Assembly (NCBI RefSeq): GCF_002860365.1
Contig: NZ_NMWT01000010.1
Span: 96,866 to 160,865 of the forward strand
Length of the DNA stretch: 64,000 nt
Reading direction: 5' to 3'
Origin: Bifidobacterium parmae
GTDB lineage: Bacteria > Actinomycetota > Actinomycetes > Actinomycetales > Bifidobacteriaceae
Shown: piece by piece, positions 23,754 through 32,132 of the stretch
Numbering within the stretch: the stretch's first letter is position 1
Layout of the letters: every line of letters starts with the position of its first letter
Notes under the pieces: generated by a model
Seen by the model: only the letters and a program-made list of their open reading frames with translations
Database searches by the model: none
What the model was told of the DNA's origin: nothing
Position numbers and translations under genes: made by a program

Positions 23754-25229
23754 GTGGCTCAGTCCAAACTTGATGAAGTCGTGTCCCTCGCGAAGCGTCG
23801 CGGATTCGTGTTCCCCGCCGGCGAGATCTACGGCGGTACCCGTTCCGCCTGGGACTACGGCCCGCTCGGCGTCGCGCTGAAGGACAATATCAAGCGCGAG
23901 TGGTGGCGTTCGATGGTCGTCACCCGTCCCGACGTCGTCGGCGTCGACACCTCCATCATCCTGCCGACCCCGGTGTGGGTCGCCTCCGGCCACGTCGCCG
24001 TGTTCAACGACCCGCTGGTCGAGTGCCTGAACTGCCACAAGCGCAACCGCGCCGACAAGCTGCAGGAGTCCTACGCCGAGAAGCACGGCGACAAGCTGCC
24101 GGAGAACGGCATGGCCGACATCGTCTGCCCCGACTGCGGCACCCGCGGCAAGTGGACCGAGCCGCGCGACTTCAACATGATGCTGCGCACGCACCTCGGC
24201 CCGGTCGAGGACGAGAACAGCCTGCACTACCTGCGCCCGGAGACCGCGCAGGGCATCTTCGTCGACTTCAAGAACGTGATGACCTCCTCGCGCTCCAAGC
24301 CGCCGTTCGGCATCGCCAACATGGGCAAGTCCTTCCGCAACGAGATCACGCCCGGCAACTTCATCTTCCGCACCCGCGAGTTCGAGCAGATGGAGATGGA
24401 GTTCTTCGTCGAGCCCGGCACCGACGAGGAATGGCACCAGTACTGGATCGACGCCCGCACCCAGTGGTACCTGGACCTCGGCGTCAAGCCGGAGAACCTG
24501 CGCCACTACGAGCACCCGAAGGACAAGCTGGCCCACTACTCGAAGCGCACCGTCGACATCGAGTACAAGTTCGGCTTCCAGGGCTCCGACTGGGGCGAGC
24601 TCGAGGGCGTGGCCAACCGCACCGACTTCGACCTCTCCGCGCACGCCAAGCACTCCGGCGAGGACCTGAGCTACTTCAACCAGGCCACCGGCGAGAAGTA
24701 CGTCCCGTACGTCATCGAGCCGGCCGCCGGCCTGACCCGCTCCCTCATGTGCTTCCTCGTCGACGCCTACGACGTGGACGAGGCGCCGAACACCAAGGGC
24801 GGCGTCGACAAGCGCACCGTCCTGCGCCTCGACCCGCGCCTCGCCCCGGTCAAGGCCGCCGTGCTGCCGCTGAGCAAGAAGCCGCAGCTGCAGTCCGTCG
24901 CCCAGGACCTGGCCGCCGACCTGCGCCAGCACGAGTGGATGATCGACTACGACGAGTCCGGCGCCATCGGCCGCCGCTACCGCCGCGAGGACGAGATCGG
25001 CACCCCGCTGTGCATCACCGTCGACTTCGACACGCTCGACGACCACGCCGTGACGATCCGCGACCGCGACACGATGAACCAGGAGCGCGTCTCGCTGGAC
25101 AAGGTCGCCGAATACGTGGACGCCCGCATCGGCGAGCACCGCACCCGCGTGCCGATGAAGCCGGTCGCCATGGGCGGCGAGGCCTGGCCGGACTCCGTGA
25201 AGATCAACGAGGCCGGCGGTCTGTACTGA
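23754..25229 (+). CDS. glyS: Glycyl-tRNA synthetase, class II (alpha2 type)
   Basis: Encodes 491 residues from GTG 23754, preceded by AGAAGG. The enzyme charges tRNA-Gly with glycine. It is the single-chain dimeric type found in actinobacteria, not the alpha2beta2 form. Seen are the N-terminal [11 protein letters not shown] and WDYGPLGV, a zinc-binding pair ECLNCHK (about residue 88-94) and CPDCG (about 125-129), the class II motif 2 [16 protein letters not shown] with [14 protein letters not shown], motif 3 [10 protein letters not shown], and the C-terminal anticodon-binding domain beginning around [11 protein letters not shown]. It is divergent from thiM and is followed by a palindromic repeat before dus. 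Confidence 0.98.
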   Translation: MAQSKLDEVVSLAKRRGFVFPAGEIYGGTRSAWDYGPLGVALKDNIKREWWRSMVVTRPDVVGVDTSIILPTPVWVASGHVAVFNDPLVECLNCHKRNRADKLQESYAEKHGDKLPENGMADIVCPDCGTRGKWTEPRDFNMMLRTHLGPVEDENSLHYLRPETAQGIFVDFKNVMTSSRSKPPFGIANMGKSFRNEITPGNFIFRTREFEQMEMEFFVEPGTDEEWHQYWIDARTQWYLDLGVKPENLRHYEHPKDKLAHYSKRTVDIEYKFGFQGSDWGELEGVANRTDFDLSAHAKHSGEDLSYFNQATGEKYVPYVIEPAAGLTRSLMCFLVDAYDVDEAPNTKGGVDKRTVLRLDPRLAPVKAAVLPLSKKPQLQSVAQDLAADLRQHEWMIDYDESGAIGRRYRREDEIGTPLCITVDFDTLDDHAVTIRDRDTMNQERVSLDKVAEYVDARIGEHRTRVPMKPVAMGGEAWPDSVKINEAGGLY

Positions 25230-25276
25230 CCGCGTGCCGGTTCGCGATACGGAGGATAACACCGCGATACAGGTGA

Positions 25277-25395
25277 GTGGCTCCCGCTGGCGGGAGCCGG
25301 CCGGCGCAAGCCGGACTGAGGGTGGTTCGTCGTTCCCGATGACCACCCTCAGTCTCGCCTATGGCTCGACGGCTCCCGCCAGCGGGAGCGAGAGG
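25277..25395. repeat. Palindromic repeat R7 between glyS and dus
   Basis: A complete inverted-repeat unit of the GGGAG subtype: CTCCCGCTGGCGGGAGC, mini-hairpin CCGGCGCAAGCCGG, ACTGAGGGTGGT, a loop, ACCACCCTCAGTC, mini-hairpin TCGCCTATGGCTCGA, CGGCTCCCGCCAGCGGGAGC. It ends only a few bases before the dus start codon, so its distal end (GGGAGCGAGAGG) also supplies the dus ribosome-binding site. Confidence 0.85.
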
Positions 25396-25399
25396 TGAC

Positions 25400-26635
25400 A
25401 TGGAAACCATCATCAACGCGCCGCATGAGACGGACGATCTCGACCCGCGCACGGACGCGCCGCGCCGCGCGGCCGGCGAACCCGCCCCGGCCATCGCGCC
25501 GGTCAGGATCGGGAACATCGACGTGCCGACGCCCGTCGTGCTCTCGCCGATGGCCGGCGTGACCAACTGGCCGTTCCGCGTGATCTGCGAGGAGTACGGG
25601 CCTGACGGCCTGTACGTGGCGGAGATGATCACCGCCCGCGCACTCGTCGCCCGCAACCCGAAGGCCCTGCGCCTGTGCCGGTTCGCGCCCTCCGAACGCG
25701 TGCGCTCGCTGCAGCTGTACGGCGTGAACCCGGCCATCGTCGAACAGGCGGCCCGCATCGTCGTCGACGAGCACATGGCCGACCACGTCGACCTCAACTT
25801 CGGCTGCCCGGTGCCCAAGGTGACGCGTCGCGGCGGCGGCTCGGCGCTGCCGTGGAAGACCGACATCTACACGGACCTGATCCGCCGCGTCGTCAAGGTG
25901 TGCGGCGAGGCCGGCATCCCGGTCACCGCGAAGATCCGCGTCGGCATCGACCACGACCACGAGACCTTCCTCGAAGCCGGCCATATCGCGCAGGAGGAGG
26001 GGTGCGCGGCCGTCACGCTGCACGCGCGCACCACCGCCGAATACTACGGCGGGCACTCCGACTGGAGCCGCATCGGCGAGCTCAAGGAGAGGCTCGACAT
26101 CCCCGTGTTCGGCAACGGCGACATCTGGGGCGCGGACGACGCGCTCGCCATGATCCGCGAGACCGGATGCGACGGCGTGGCCATCGGCCGCGGCTGCCAG
26201 GGCCGCCCGTGGCTGTTCGCCGACATCAGACACGCCTTCGAGGGGTCGGACGAACGGTTCAACCCGACGCTCGGGGAGGTGTGCCGCGTGATCCGCCGCC
26301 ACGCGGGCCTGCTCGTCGAGTTCTACGACGGCGACGAGCGCATGGCCGTGCACGACCTGCGCAAGCACATCGCCTGGTACCTCAAGGGGTTCCCGGTGGG
26401 CGGCTCCACGCGCAAGGCGTTCATGGAATGCGAGTCGCTGGCCGACGTGGACCGCGAGATCGCGCGCCTCGACCCGGCCGTCACGTTCCCCGAACGCGTG
26501 GTGGACAAGCCGCGCGGGCGCGTGCGGTTCGCCAAGAAGGTGCATCTGCCGTACGGCTGGCTCGAGTCGCGCACGACCAGCCATGAGGAGCGCGAGACGC
26601 TCTTCGGCGACGACCCGATGGACGCCAGCTACTGA
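25400..26635 (+). CDS. dus: tRNA-dihydrouridine synthase, DusB-like
   Basis: Encodes 411 residues from ATG 25400. The enzyme is an FMN-dependent reductase that makes dihydrouridine in tRNA D-loops. Seen are the TIM-barrel opening VVLSPMAGVTNWPFR, the catalytic Cys region DHVDLNFGCPVPKVTRRGGGS, VTAKIRVGIDHDH, TLHARTTAEYYGG and the phosphate-binding VFGNGDIW with DGVAIGRGCQGRPWLF. The first 30 residues are an acidic, Ala-rich extension not needed for the fold. The ribosome-binding site GAGAGG overlaps the end of palindromic repeat R7. It is 132 bp upstream of ftsZ, with a separate promoter likely in that gap. Confidence 0.95.
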   Translation: METIINAPHETDDLDPRTDAPRRAAGEPAPAIAPVRIGNIDVPTPVVLSPMAGVTNWPFRVICEEYGPDGLYVAEMITARALVARNPKALRLCRFAPSERVRSLQLYGVNPAIVEQAARIVVDEHMADHVDLNFGCPVPKVTRRGGGSALPWKTDIYTDLIRRVVKVCGEAGIPVTAKIRVGIDHDHETFLEAGHIAQEEGCAAVTLHARTTAEYYGGHSDWSRIGELKERLDIPVFGNGDIWGADDALAMIRETGCDGVAIGRGCQGRPWLFADIRHAFEGSDERFNPTLGEVCRVIRRHAGLLVEFYDGDERMAVHDLRKHIAWYLKGFPVGGSTRKAFMECESLADVDREIARLDPAVTFPERVVDKPRGRVRFAKKVHLPYGWLESRTTSHEERETLFGDDPMDASY

Positions 26636-26767
26636 CGTCGGGGAACGGCGTGTGGTGAAAACGTCGTCATCGCCGTAAAATACGCGCTACACGCGCGAAA
26701 ATATCACACAATACGGGGTAGCCCTGCGCTAGTCTAGGGTGTAACCGTGAAGTGACAGGAGCCAAAC

Positions 26768-28135
26768 GTGAGCGAGAACGCCCAGACTGAGTTCAACGAC
26801 AAGACCAACATCAAGGTCGTCGGCGTAGGTGGCGGCGGCGGCAACGCCGTCAACCGCATGATCGCCGAAGGTCTGCAGAACGTTGAATTCATCGCCGTCA
26901 ACACCGATGCCAAGGATCTGCTGCGTTCCGAAGCCGACGTGAAGATCGCCCTGTCCGACCAGTCCAGCCGCGGTCTCGGCGCCGGCGCCGACCCGGAGAA
27001 GGGCGCGAAGGCCGCGCAGGACCACCAGTCCGACATCGAGGAGGCCCTCAAGGGCGCCGACATGGTGTTCGTCACCTGCGGCGAGGGCGGCGGCACCGGC
27101 ACCGGTGCCAGCCCGATCGTCGCGCGCGCCGCCCACCAGCAGGGCGCGCTCACCATCGCGGTCGTCACCCGTCCGTTCTCGTTCGAGGGCCCGCAGCGCT
27201 CCGCCTCCGCCGAGCTCGGCATCGACAACCTCCGTCAGGAGGTCGACGCCCTCATCGTCATCCCGAACGACCGCCTGCTCGAGCTGTCCGACCGCTCCAT
27301 CACCATCATGGACGCGTTCAAGACCGCCGATTCCGCGCTGTTGTCCGGCGTGCAGGGCATCACCGACCTCATCACCACCAACTCGTACATCCACGTCGAT
27401 TTCGCCGACGTCACCGCGATCCTGCGCGGCGCCGGCACCGCGCTGTTCGGCATCGGCTCCGCGCGCGGCGAGGACCGCGCCACCCAGGCCGCCGAGCTGG
27501 CCATCAGCTCGCCGCTGCTCGAGGAGAGCATCGAAGGCGCCCACGGCGCGCTCATCAACGTCGCCGGTCCGACCGACATCGGCCTGCAGGAGGCGTCCGC
27601 GGCCGTCGAGCTCGTGCGCAAGGCCATCCACCCCGAAGCGCAGATCATCTGGGGTCTCGCGCTCGACGACGCCTACGGCGACGAGGTGCGCGTCACCGTC
27701 ATCGCCGCCGGCTTCGACACCGCCAAGGAGGCCGCCAAGGCCAACGCGGCGCAGCCGCTCGCCGTCGCCGCCCAGCAGGCGCACGCGTCCCACAACGCCG
27801 CTCCCGCGCAGCCCGCCGTGCCCGCCCAGCAGCCCCAGCCGGCCGCCACTCAGCCTCAGCCTCAGCAGACCGCTCCCGCTCCGGCTGCTCCCGCGCAGCC
27901 CGCTCCGGCCCCTGTGCAGCCGGCCGTGCAGCCGCAGTCCCAGCCGGTCCCCGTCCAGCAGCCCGTGGCCCCGCAGCCCCAGCAGCCCGCACAGACGCCG
28001 TTCACCTTCGCCCCGACCACCGGCAACATGCCGGCCCAGCAGCCGTACCAGCAGAACCCCTATCAGGAGTACCCGTACGCGCCCGACGCGAACGATCCGG
28101 CCGGGGATCTCGACATCCCCGATTTCCTGCGCTGA
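26768..28135 (+). CDS. ftsZ: Cell division protein FtsZ
   Basis: Encodes 455 residues from GTG 26768 after GACAGGAG. FtsZ is the tubulin-like GTPase that forms the division ring. Seen are IKVVGVGGGGGNAVNRM at the N-terminus, the tubulin signature GGGTGTG (107-113), NDRLLEL and the synergy loop with TDLITTNSYIHVDFAD. The GTPase/polymer part ends near residue 325; then comes a long Gln/Pro/Ala-rich disordered linker (about 330-435) and the conserved C-terminal peptide DLDIPDFLR, which binds SepF and other partners. The gene heads the actinobacterial division cluster ftsZ-sepF-yggT-divIVA. Confidence 0.99.
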   Translation: MSENAQTEFNDKTNIKVVGVGGGGGNAVNRMIAEGLQNVEFIAVNTDAKDLLRSEADVKIALSDQSSRGLGAGADPEKGAKAAQDHQSDIEEALKGADMVFVTCGEGGGTGTGASPIVARAAHQQGALTIAVVTRPFSFEGPQRSASAELGIDNLRQEVDALIVIPNDRLLELSDRSITIMDAFKTADSALLSGVQGITDLITTNSYIHVDFADVTAILRGAGTALFGIGSARGEDRATQAAELAISSPLLEESIEGAHGALINVAGPTDIGLQEASAAVELVRKAIHPEAQIIWGLALDDAYGDEVRVTVIAAGFDTAKEAAKANAAQPLAVAAQQAHASHNAAPAQPAVPAQQPQPAATQPQPQQTAPAPAAPAQPAPAPVQPAVQPQSQPVPVQQPVAPQPQQPAQTPFTFAPTTGNMPAQQPYQQNPYQEYPYAPDANDPAGDLDIPDFLR

Positions 28136-28174
28136 CGGCACGGCGACGCAACGACGACGAGAAAGGGTTAAGTC

Positions 28175-28684
28175 ATGGCAGGGTTCATGAAGAACGCGAT
28201 GTCCTATCTGGGCATGTCCGACGTGTCCGAGAACGATGACGACTTCGACATCGACGAGGAACCGGAGACGCCGGAGCCTTCGGGCTCGTTCGACTCCGAC
28301 CATACGGTGACCCCGATGCCGTCGAAGCCCGTCGTCTCTGCGACGGCGTCGCCGAGCCAGTCTTCCGCGTCCGGCTCGCGTACGGCGAGCCCGTTCCAAG
28401 GCAGGCTCAGCCGCATCACCACCATCCACCCGAAGTCCTACGAGGATGCGCAGATGGTCGGTCGTGCCATTCGGGACGGCATTCCCGTCGTGCTCAACCT
28501 CACCGGCGTGCCGGAGGCCATCGCCTACCGCATCGTGGACTTCTCCGCGGGCGTCGTGTTCGGCGTGCACGGTTCGATGGAACGCGTCACACCGCGCGTG
28601 TTCCTGCTCAGCCCCGCGCAGGTGAACATCAAGGTCGAGGAGCCGTCCAACGCGAACAGTGCCCGCGACCTGTTCGCCGACTGA
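28175..28684 (+). CDS. sepF: Cell division protein SepF
   Basis: Encodes 169 residues. SepF binds the FtsZ C-terminal tail and, in actinobacteria that lack FtsA, anchors the ring to the membrane. The N-terminal GFMKNAMSYLGMSD is the short amphipathic membrane-binding helix; residues about 20-70 are an acidic, Ser/Pro-rich spacer; residues about 75-160 are the SepF core (TTIHPKSYEDAQMVGRAIRDGIPVVLNLTGVP; RIVDFSAGVVFGVHGSMER; FLLSPAQVNI). It lies 39 bp after ftsZ, consistent with co-transcription. Confidence 0.96.
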   Translation: MAGFMKNAMSYLGMSDVSENDDDFDIDEEPETPEPSGSFDSDHTVTPMPSKPVVSATASPSQSSASGSRTASPFQGRLSRITTIHPKSYEDAQMVGRAIRDGIPVVLNLTGVPEAIAYRIVDFSAGVVFGVHGSMERVTPRVFLLSPAQVNIKVEEPSNANSARDLFAD

Positions 28685-28803
28685 TTCCGGACGTCGAGTC
28701 TTTCGTCGAATCCACGCCCCACGGCCATGTCGGTCGCGGGGCGTCTCGCTATGTCCACAGCGAACACACAGGTTGCTCCCAGCGGGGTTGATACGGTGGA
28801 AGC

Positions 28804-29085
28804 ATGCTGTTCCTCATCCTGATGCGCATCGTCGATGGCATGATCGACGCGTACATCACCATCCTGTTCATCCGCATGATCCTCGACTGGATTGCCGTGC
28901 TCTCCCCGCGCTGGTATCCGCGCGGCGTTGTCGCCAGGCTCATCAACATCGTGTACACCGTGACCGAGCCGCCGCTGAGATGGCTGCGCCGCTACATCCC
29001 GCCGCTGCGTCTCGGTGCCGTCGCGCTCGACATGAGCTTCATCGTCCTGTACTTCCTCCTCGTCGTGCTGCGCGCGGTCATCTGA
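28804..29085 (+). CDS. YggT-family membrane protein
   Basis: Encodes 93 residues with two hydrophobic segments (about residues 2-27 with LFLILMRIVDGMIDAYITIL, and 70-93 with LDMSFIVLYFLLVVLRAVI) separated by the conserved IRMILDWIAVLSPRW and TEPPLRWLRRYIPP motifs of the YggT family. Members are small inner-membrane proteins whose genes sit between sepF and divIVA in many Gram-positive bacteria; a part in division or envelope maintenance is inferred from that context. The 118-bp gap from sepF holds a CGCCCC/GGGGCG stem without a T-run, so the gene may have its own promoter. Confidence 0.88.
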   Translation: MLFLILMRIVDGMIDAYITILFIRMILDWIAVLSPRWYPRGVVARLINIVYTVTEPPLRWLRRYIPPLRLGAVALDMSFIVLYFLLVVLRAVI

Positions 29086-29098
29086 GTTCCTCGCATTC

Positions 29099-29136
29099 GG
29101 GATGTCCGAAGCGCGAAAGCGCGTGTCGGACATCCC
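29099..29136 (+). terminator. Long hairpin after yggT
   Basis: Arms GGGATGTCCGA and TCGGACATCCC are perfectly complementary and enclose a second small stem GCGC-GAAA-GCGC. Only ATAAA follows rather than a T-run, so efficiency as a terminator is uncertain. It separates yggT from divIVA. Confidence 0.6.
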
Positions 29137-29236
29137 ATAAACGCGGGAAAACTGCGTGAATGCTGGGGGTAGGTGCTAATGTCATATGTTGATACCAACG
29201 TAAGCGAGGCACAGCCCCAAAGCGAGGTGTAGATTT

Positions 29237-30628
29237 ATGGCTCTGTTGACGCCTAAGGACATCAGGGAGCGCACGTTCCAGACGGTGCGTTTCAAGGAAG
29301 GATACGACGTCGACGAGGTCGACGATTTTCTCGACCAGGTCACCGAGACCGTCGAGGCGCTCGGCAAGCAGGCCGTCGCCGGCCAGTCGACTCAGGCGCT
29401 GGGTCCGGACGTGACCGCCCTCAACAAGAAGATCTCCGAGCTCGATGCAACGGTGCAGCAGCTGCAGGGAGAGAACAACCAGCTCAAGGCCGCGGCCAAG
29501 CAGGCCGCCGCCGGTGGTGATCAGGCGCAGGCCGTCGCCGCGAAGCTGGCCGAGGCGGAGACCTCCAACAAGACGCTGGCCTCCCAGAACGAGCAGCTCA
29601 AGGCCCAGAACGACCAGCTCAACGCGCAGATCGACCAGCTCACCGCGCAGGCCGCGCAGGCTTCCGGCAACCAGGATGCCGTCGCCCAGCAGATCGCCGC
29701 GGTCCAGAAGGAGCGTGACAACTTCCGCGCCCAGGCCGAGGACATGGCCCGCAAGATCGCCGCCTTCCAGCAGCAGGCCGCCGGTCTCCAGCAGCAGGCC
29801 CAGCAGGTGCAGGAGCTCACCCGTCAGCTCGAGGAGTCCAAGAAGCGCGAGAACCAGCTGCGCGAGCAGGTCGCCAAGGTCGAGCCCGACACCGAGACCG
29901 GCTCCCTGCGTAAGATCGCCGGTGCCGCCGCCGGTGCGGGCAGCGAGCCCGAGCGCGCCACCGCCATGCTCACCCTGGCCATGCAGCTGCATGACCAGTA
30001 CGTGGACAAGGGCAAGGCGAAGGCCAAGGAAGTCACCGAGAAGGCTCAGAACGACTACAACGAGCTCATCGGTAAGGCCAACGACTACTCCAACCGCACC
30101 CGCACGGAGGCCGACGAGTACAACAAGCGCGTCCACTCCGATGCCGACGCCTACTCGAAGCGCACCCGTTCCGACGCCGACGCCTACTCGGTCAAGACCC
30201 GTCAGGACGCCGACACCTACCTCGGCGCCAAGCACAACGAGGCCGACCAGTACGAGGCCGAGGTCCAGCGCCGTGCCGCCGAATACGACCAGAAGGTCCG
30301 CAACGCCGCCGACGAGTACGGCAAGCAGACCCGCAAGGAAGCCGACGCCTACGGCGAGAAGACCCGCAAGGAAGCCGACGCCTACGGCGAGAAGACCCGC
30401 AACGAGGCCGAAGGCTACGGCAAGAAGACCCGTACCGCCGCCGATGACTACGCGAACCAGGTGCGCGAGAACCTGACCAACGAGGCGAAGGCCATCGAGG
30501 GCAACATTCAGGGCCTCAAGCAGTTCGAGACCGAGTATCGCGCCCGCCTCACCGAGTTCCTCGGCCAGCTGGTCAACCAGGTGTCGGACAACAACACCTA
30601 CAACCAGACCGAGCAGTCCGGCGACTGA
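29237..30628 (+). CDS. divIVA: DivIVA/Wag31-family polar growth protein
   Basis: Encodes 463 residues. DivIVA proteins bind curved membrane at cell poles and septa and recruit wall-synthesis factors in actinobacteria. Residues 1-45 (LLTPKDIRERTFQTVRFKEGYDVDEVDDFLDQV) are the membrane-binding DivIVA domain. Residues about 70-210 are heptad coiled coil rich in Gln (QLKAQNDQLNAQIDQL). After a spacer, residues 287-407 consist of eleven consecutive 11-residue repeats of the type KTRxEADAYGE, and a final helix follows. The long hendecad region is unusual compared with short DivIVA proteins. The gene sits between yggT and lspA and has its own upstream hairpin and promoter region. Confidence 0.94.
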   Translation: MALLTPKDIRERTFQTVRFKEGYDVDEVDDFLDQVTETVEALGKQAVAGQSTQALGPDVTALNKKISELDATVQQLQGENNQLKAAAKQAAAGGDQAQAVAAKLAEAETSNKTLASQNEQLKAQNDQLNAQIDQLTAQAAQASGNQDAVAQQIAAVQKERDNFRAQAEDMARKIAAFQQQAAGLQQQAQQVQELTRQLEESKKRENQLREQVAKVEPDTETGSLRKIAGAAAGAGSEPERATAMLTLAMQLHDQYVDKGKAKAKEVTEKAQNDYNELIGKANDYSNRTRTEADEYNKRVHSDADAYSKRTRSDADAYSVKTRQDADTYLGAKHNEADQYEAEVQRRAAEYDQKVRNAADEYGKQTRKEADAYGEKTRKEADAYGEKTRNEAEGYGKKTRTAADDYANQVRENLTNEAKAIEGNIQGLKQFETEYRARLTEFLGQLVNQVSDNNTYNQTEQSGD

Positions 30629-30648
30629 TCGCAGGTCCTCATCTCGGT

Positions 30649-31179
30649 ATGAACATGGTTCATCATGGACGGCCGCGCATCCGCGTGGCCGTCTTTGCTT
30701 GTGTCACCGTCATCGCGTTGGTCGCCGACCAGCTCACGAAACTATGGGCGTTGTCCGCATTGGCTGATGGCCGCACCGTGCGCGTCATCCCCGGTCTGCT
30801 GTCGTTCACGCTGGTCCGCAACCCCGGCGCGTCGCTCGGTTTCGGCTCCGGCGCCACGTGGATGATCTCATTGCTCGCCGTCGCCGCATGCGTGGCGCTC
30901 GTCGTGCTCGCATGGCGCACCAGGTCGATGGCATGGTCCGTGGCGTTCGCGTTCGCGTTCGCCGGTGCGTTCGGCAACCTCATCGACCGCGTCGTCTACG
31001 CGGAAGGCTTCCTCGACGGCAAGGTCGTCGACTTCCTGAATTACGGGTGGTCGGTCGGCAACGTCGCGGACATCTTCCTCATGGTGGCCGGCATCGCCAT
31101 CGTGATCATGATCCTCCTCAACGTGCCGTTCGACGCGCCTCATGCGTCCGACTCCGATGCGGAAGGCGGCGTCGCATGA
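30649..31179 (+). CDS. lspA: Lipoprotein signal peptidase (signal peptidase II)
   Basis: Encodes 176 residues from ATG 30649; ATG at 30655 is an alternative two codons later. LspA cleaves the signal peptide of diacylated prolipoproteins in the membrane. Four hydrophobic segments are visible (VAVFACVTVIALVADQL; WMISLLAVAACVALVVL; MAWSVAFAFAFAGAFGN; VADIFLMVAGIAIVIMILL). The aspartic-protease catalytic pair is seen as GNLIDRVV and GNVADIFL, and LVRNPGASLG replaces the usual NxGaaFG box. It overlaps the next gene by ATGA, so the two are translationally coupled, as in many bacteria (lspA-rluD). Confidence 0.95.
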   Translation: MNMVHHGRPRIRVAVFACVTVIALVADQLTKLWALSALADGRTVRVIPGLLSFTLVRNPGASLGFGSGATWMISLLAVAACVALVVLAWRTRSMAWSVAFAFAFAGAFGNLIDRVVYAEGFLDGKVVDFLNYGWSVGNVADIFLMVAGIAIVIMILLNVPFDAPHASDSDAEGGVA

Positions 31180-32132
31180 GCCGCCTCGCGCCGGCGCCGG
31201 ACGCGCTCGTCGGCAAACGGTTCGACGTGGCCGTCTCGAAGATGCTCGGTGTCTCGCGTTCGAAGGCCGCCGAGCTCATCGACACCGGACAGGCGAAGGT
31301 GCTCGACCGTTCCATCGCGAAATCCGGCATCCTGCAGGCGGGGGAGACCGTCGAATTCGATCTCGTCGAAGAACGCGACGTGCCGGAGCCGATCGCCACG
31401 GACATGGCCGTCGTCTACGAGGACGACGACGTGGTCGTGGTCGACAAGCCAGTCGGCGTGGCCGCGCACGCCTCCGTCGGCTGGACCGGTCCGACCGTGC
31501 TCGGTTCGCTGCGCGATCGCGGCGTGCACATCACCTCCTACGGCGCCGCCGGGCGCGAAGGCATCGTCTCGCGCCTCGACGTGGGCACCAGCGGCCTCAT
31601 GCTCGTATGCAAGTCCGATCTCGCATATGTGGAGATGCGCCGGCAGTTCGCCGAACACGAGGTCGTCAAGACCTATCATGCGCTCGTGCAGGGGTCGCTC
31701 AAACAGGACAAGGCCACCATCGAGGCGCCGATCGGGCGCGCGAAGGTCTCCGACTTCCGGTTCTGCGTGACGCCTGCCGGCAAGCCGGCGGTCACGCATT
31801 GGGACGTGATGGAGCGGTTCGGCTCCGAGGCGACGCTCGTCTCCGTGAACCTGGAGACCGGACGCACGCACCAGATCCGTGTGCATTTCTCCTCCATCGG
31901 GCATCCGCTCGCCGGCGACCACATGTATGGCGCGAATCCGGTGCTGGCCGAGGAGCTCGGGCTCGAACGTCAGTGGCTGCACGCGATGCAATTGGAATTC
32001 CGCCATCCGCGCACGCACGTGTGGACGACCGTCACCTCGCAGTATCCCGCCGATCTCGCGCACGCGCTCGACGTGATGCGCGTCCGTCACGCACAGGGCG
32101 ACGATTCGTCCGCGGCGTCGGTCGTGGCATAG
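31176..32132 (+). CDS. RluA-family 23S rRNA pseudouridine synthase (RluD-like)
   Basis: Encodes 318 residues from ATG 31176, which overlaps the lspA stop as ATGA. The enzyme isomerises uridine in rRNA. Residues about 12-65 form an S4 RNA-binding domain (RFDVAVSKMLGVSRSKAAELIDTG). The catalytic domain shows VVDKPVGVAAH, the motif II GIVSRLDVGTSGL with the catalytic Asp, ETGRTHQIRVHF and HPLAGDHMYG. These features match RluD/RluC-type enzymes; the exact target uridine is not deducible. The 3' end overlaps the convergent WYL regulator gene by 46 bp. Confidence 0.93.
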   Translation: MSRLAPAPDALVGKRFDVAVSKMLGVSRSKAAELIDTGQAKVLDRSIAKSGILQAGETVEFDLVEERDVPEPIATDMAVVYEDDDVVVVDKPVGVAAHASVGWTGPTVLGSLRDRGVHITSYGAAGREGIVSRLDVGTSGLMLVCKSDLAYVEMRRQFAEHEVVKTYHALVQGSLKQDKATIEAPIGRAKVSDFRFCVTPAGKPAVTHWDVMERFGSEATLVSVNLETGRTHQIRVHFSSIGHPLAGDHMYGANPVLAEELGLERQWLHAMQLEFRHPRTHVWTTVTSQYPADLAHALDVMRVRHAQGDDSSAASVVA

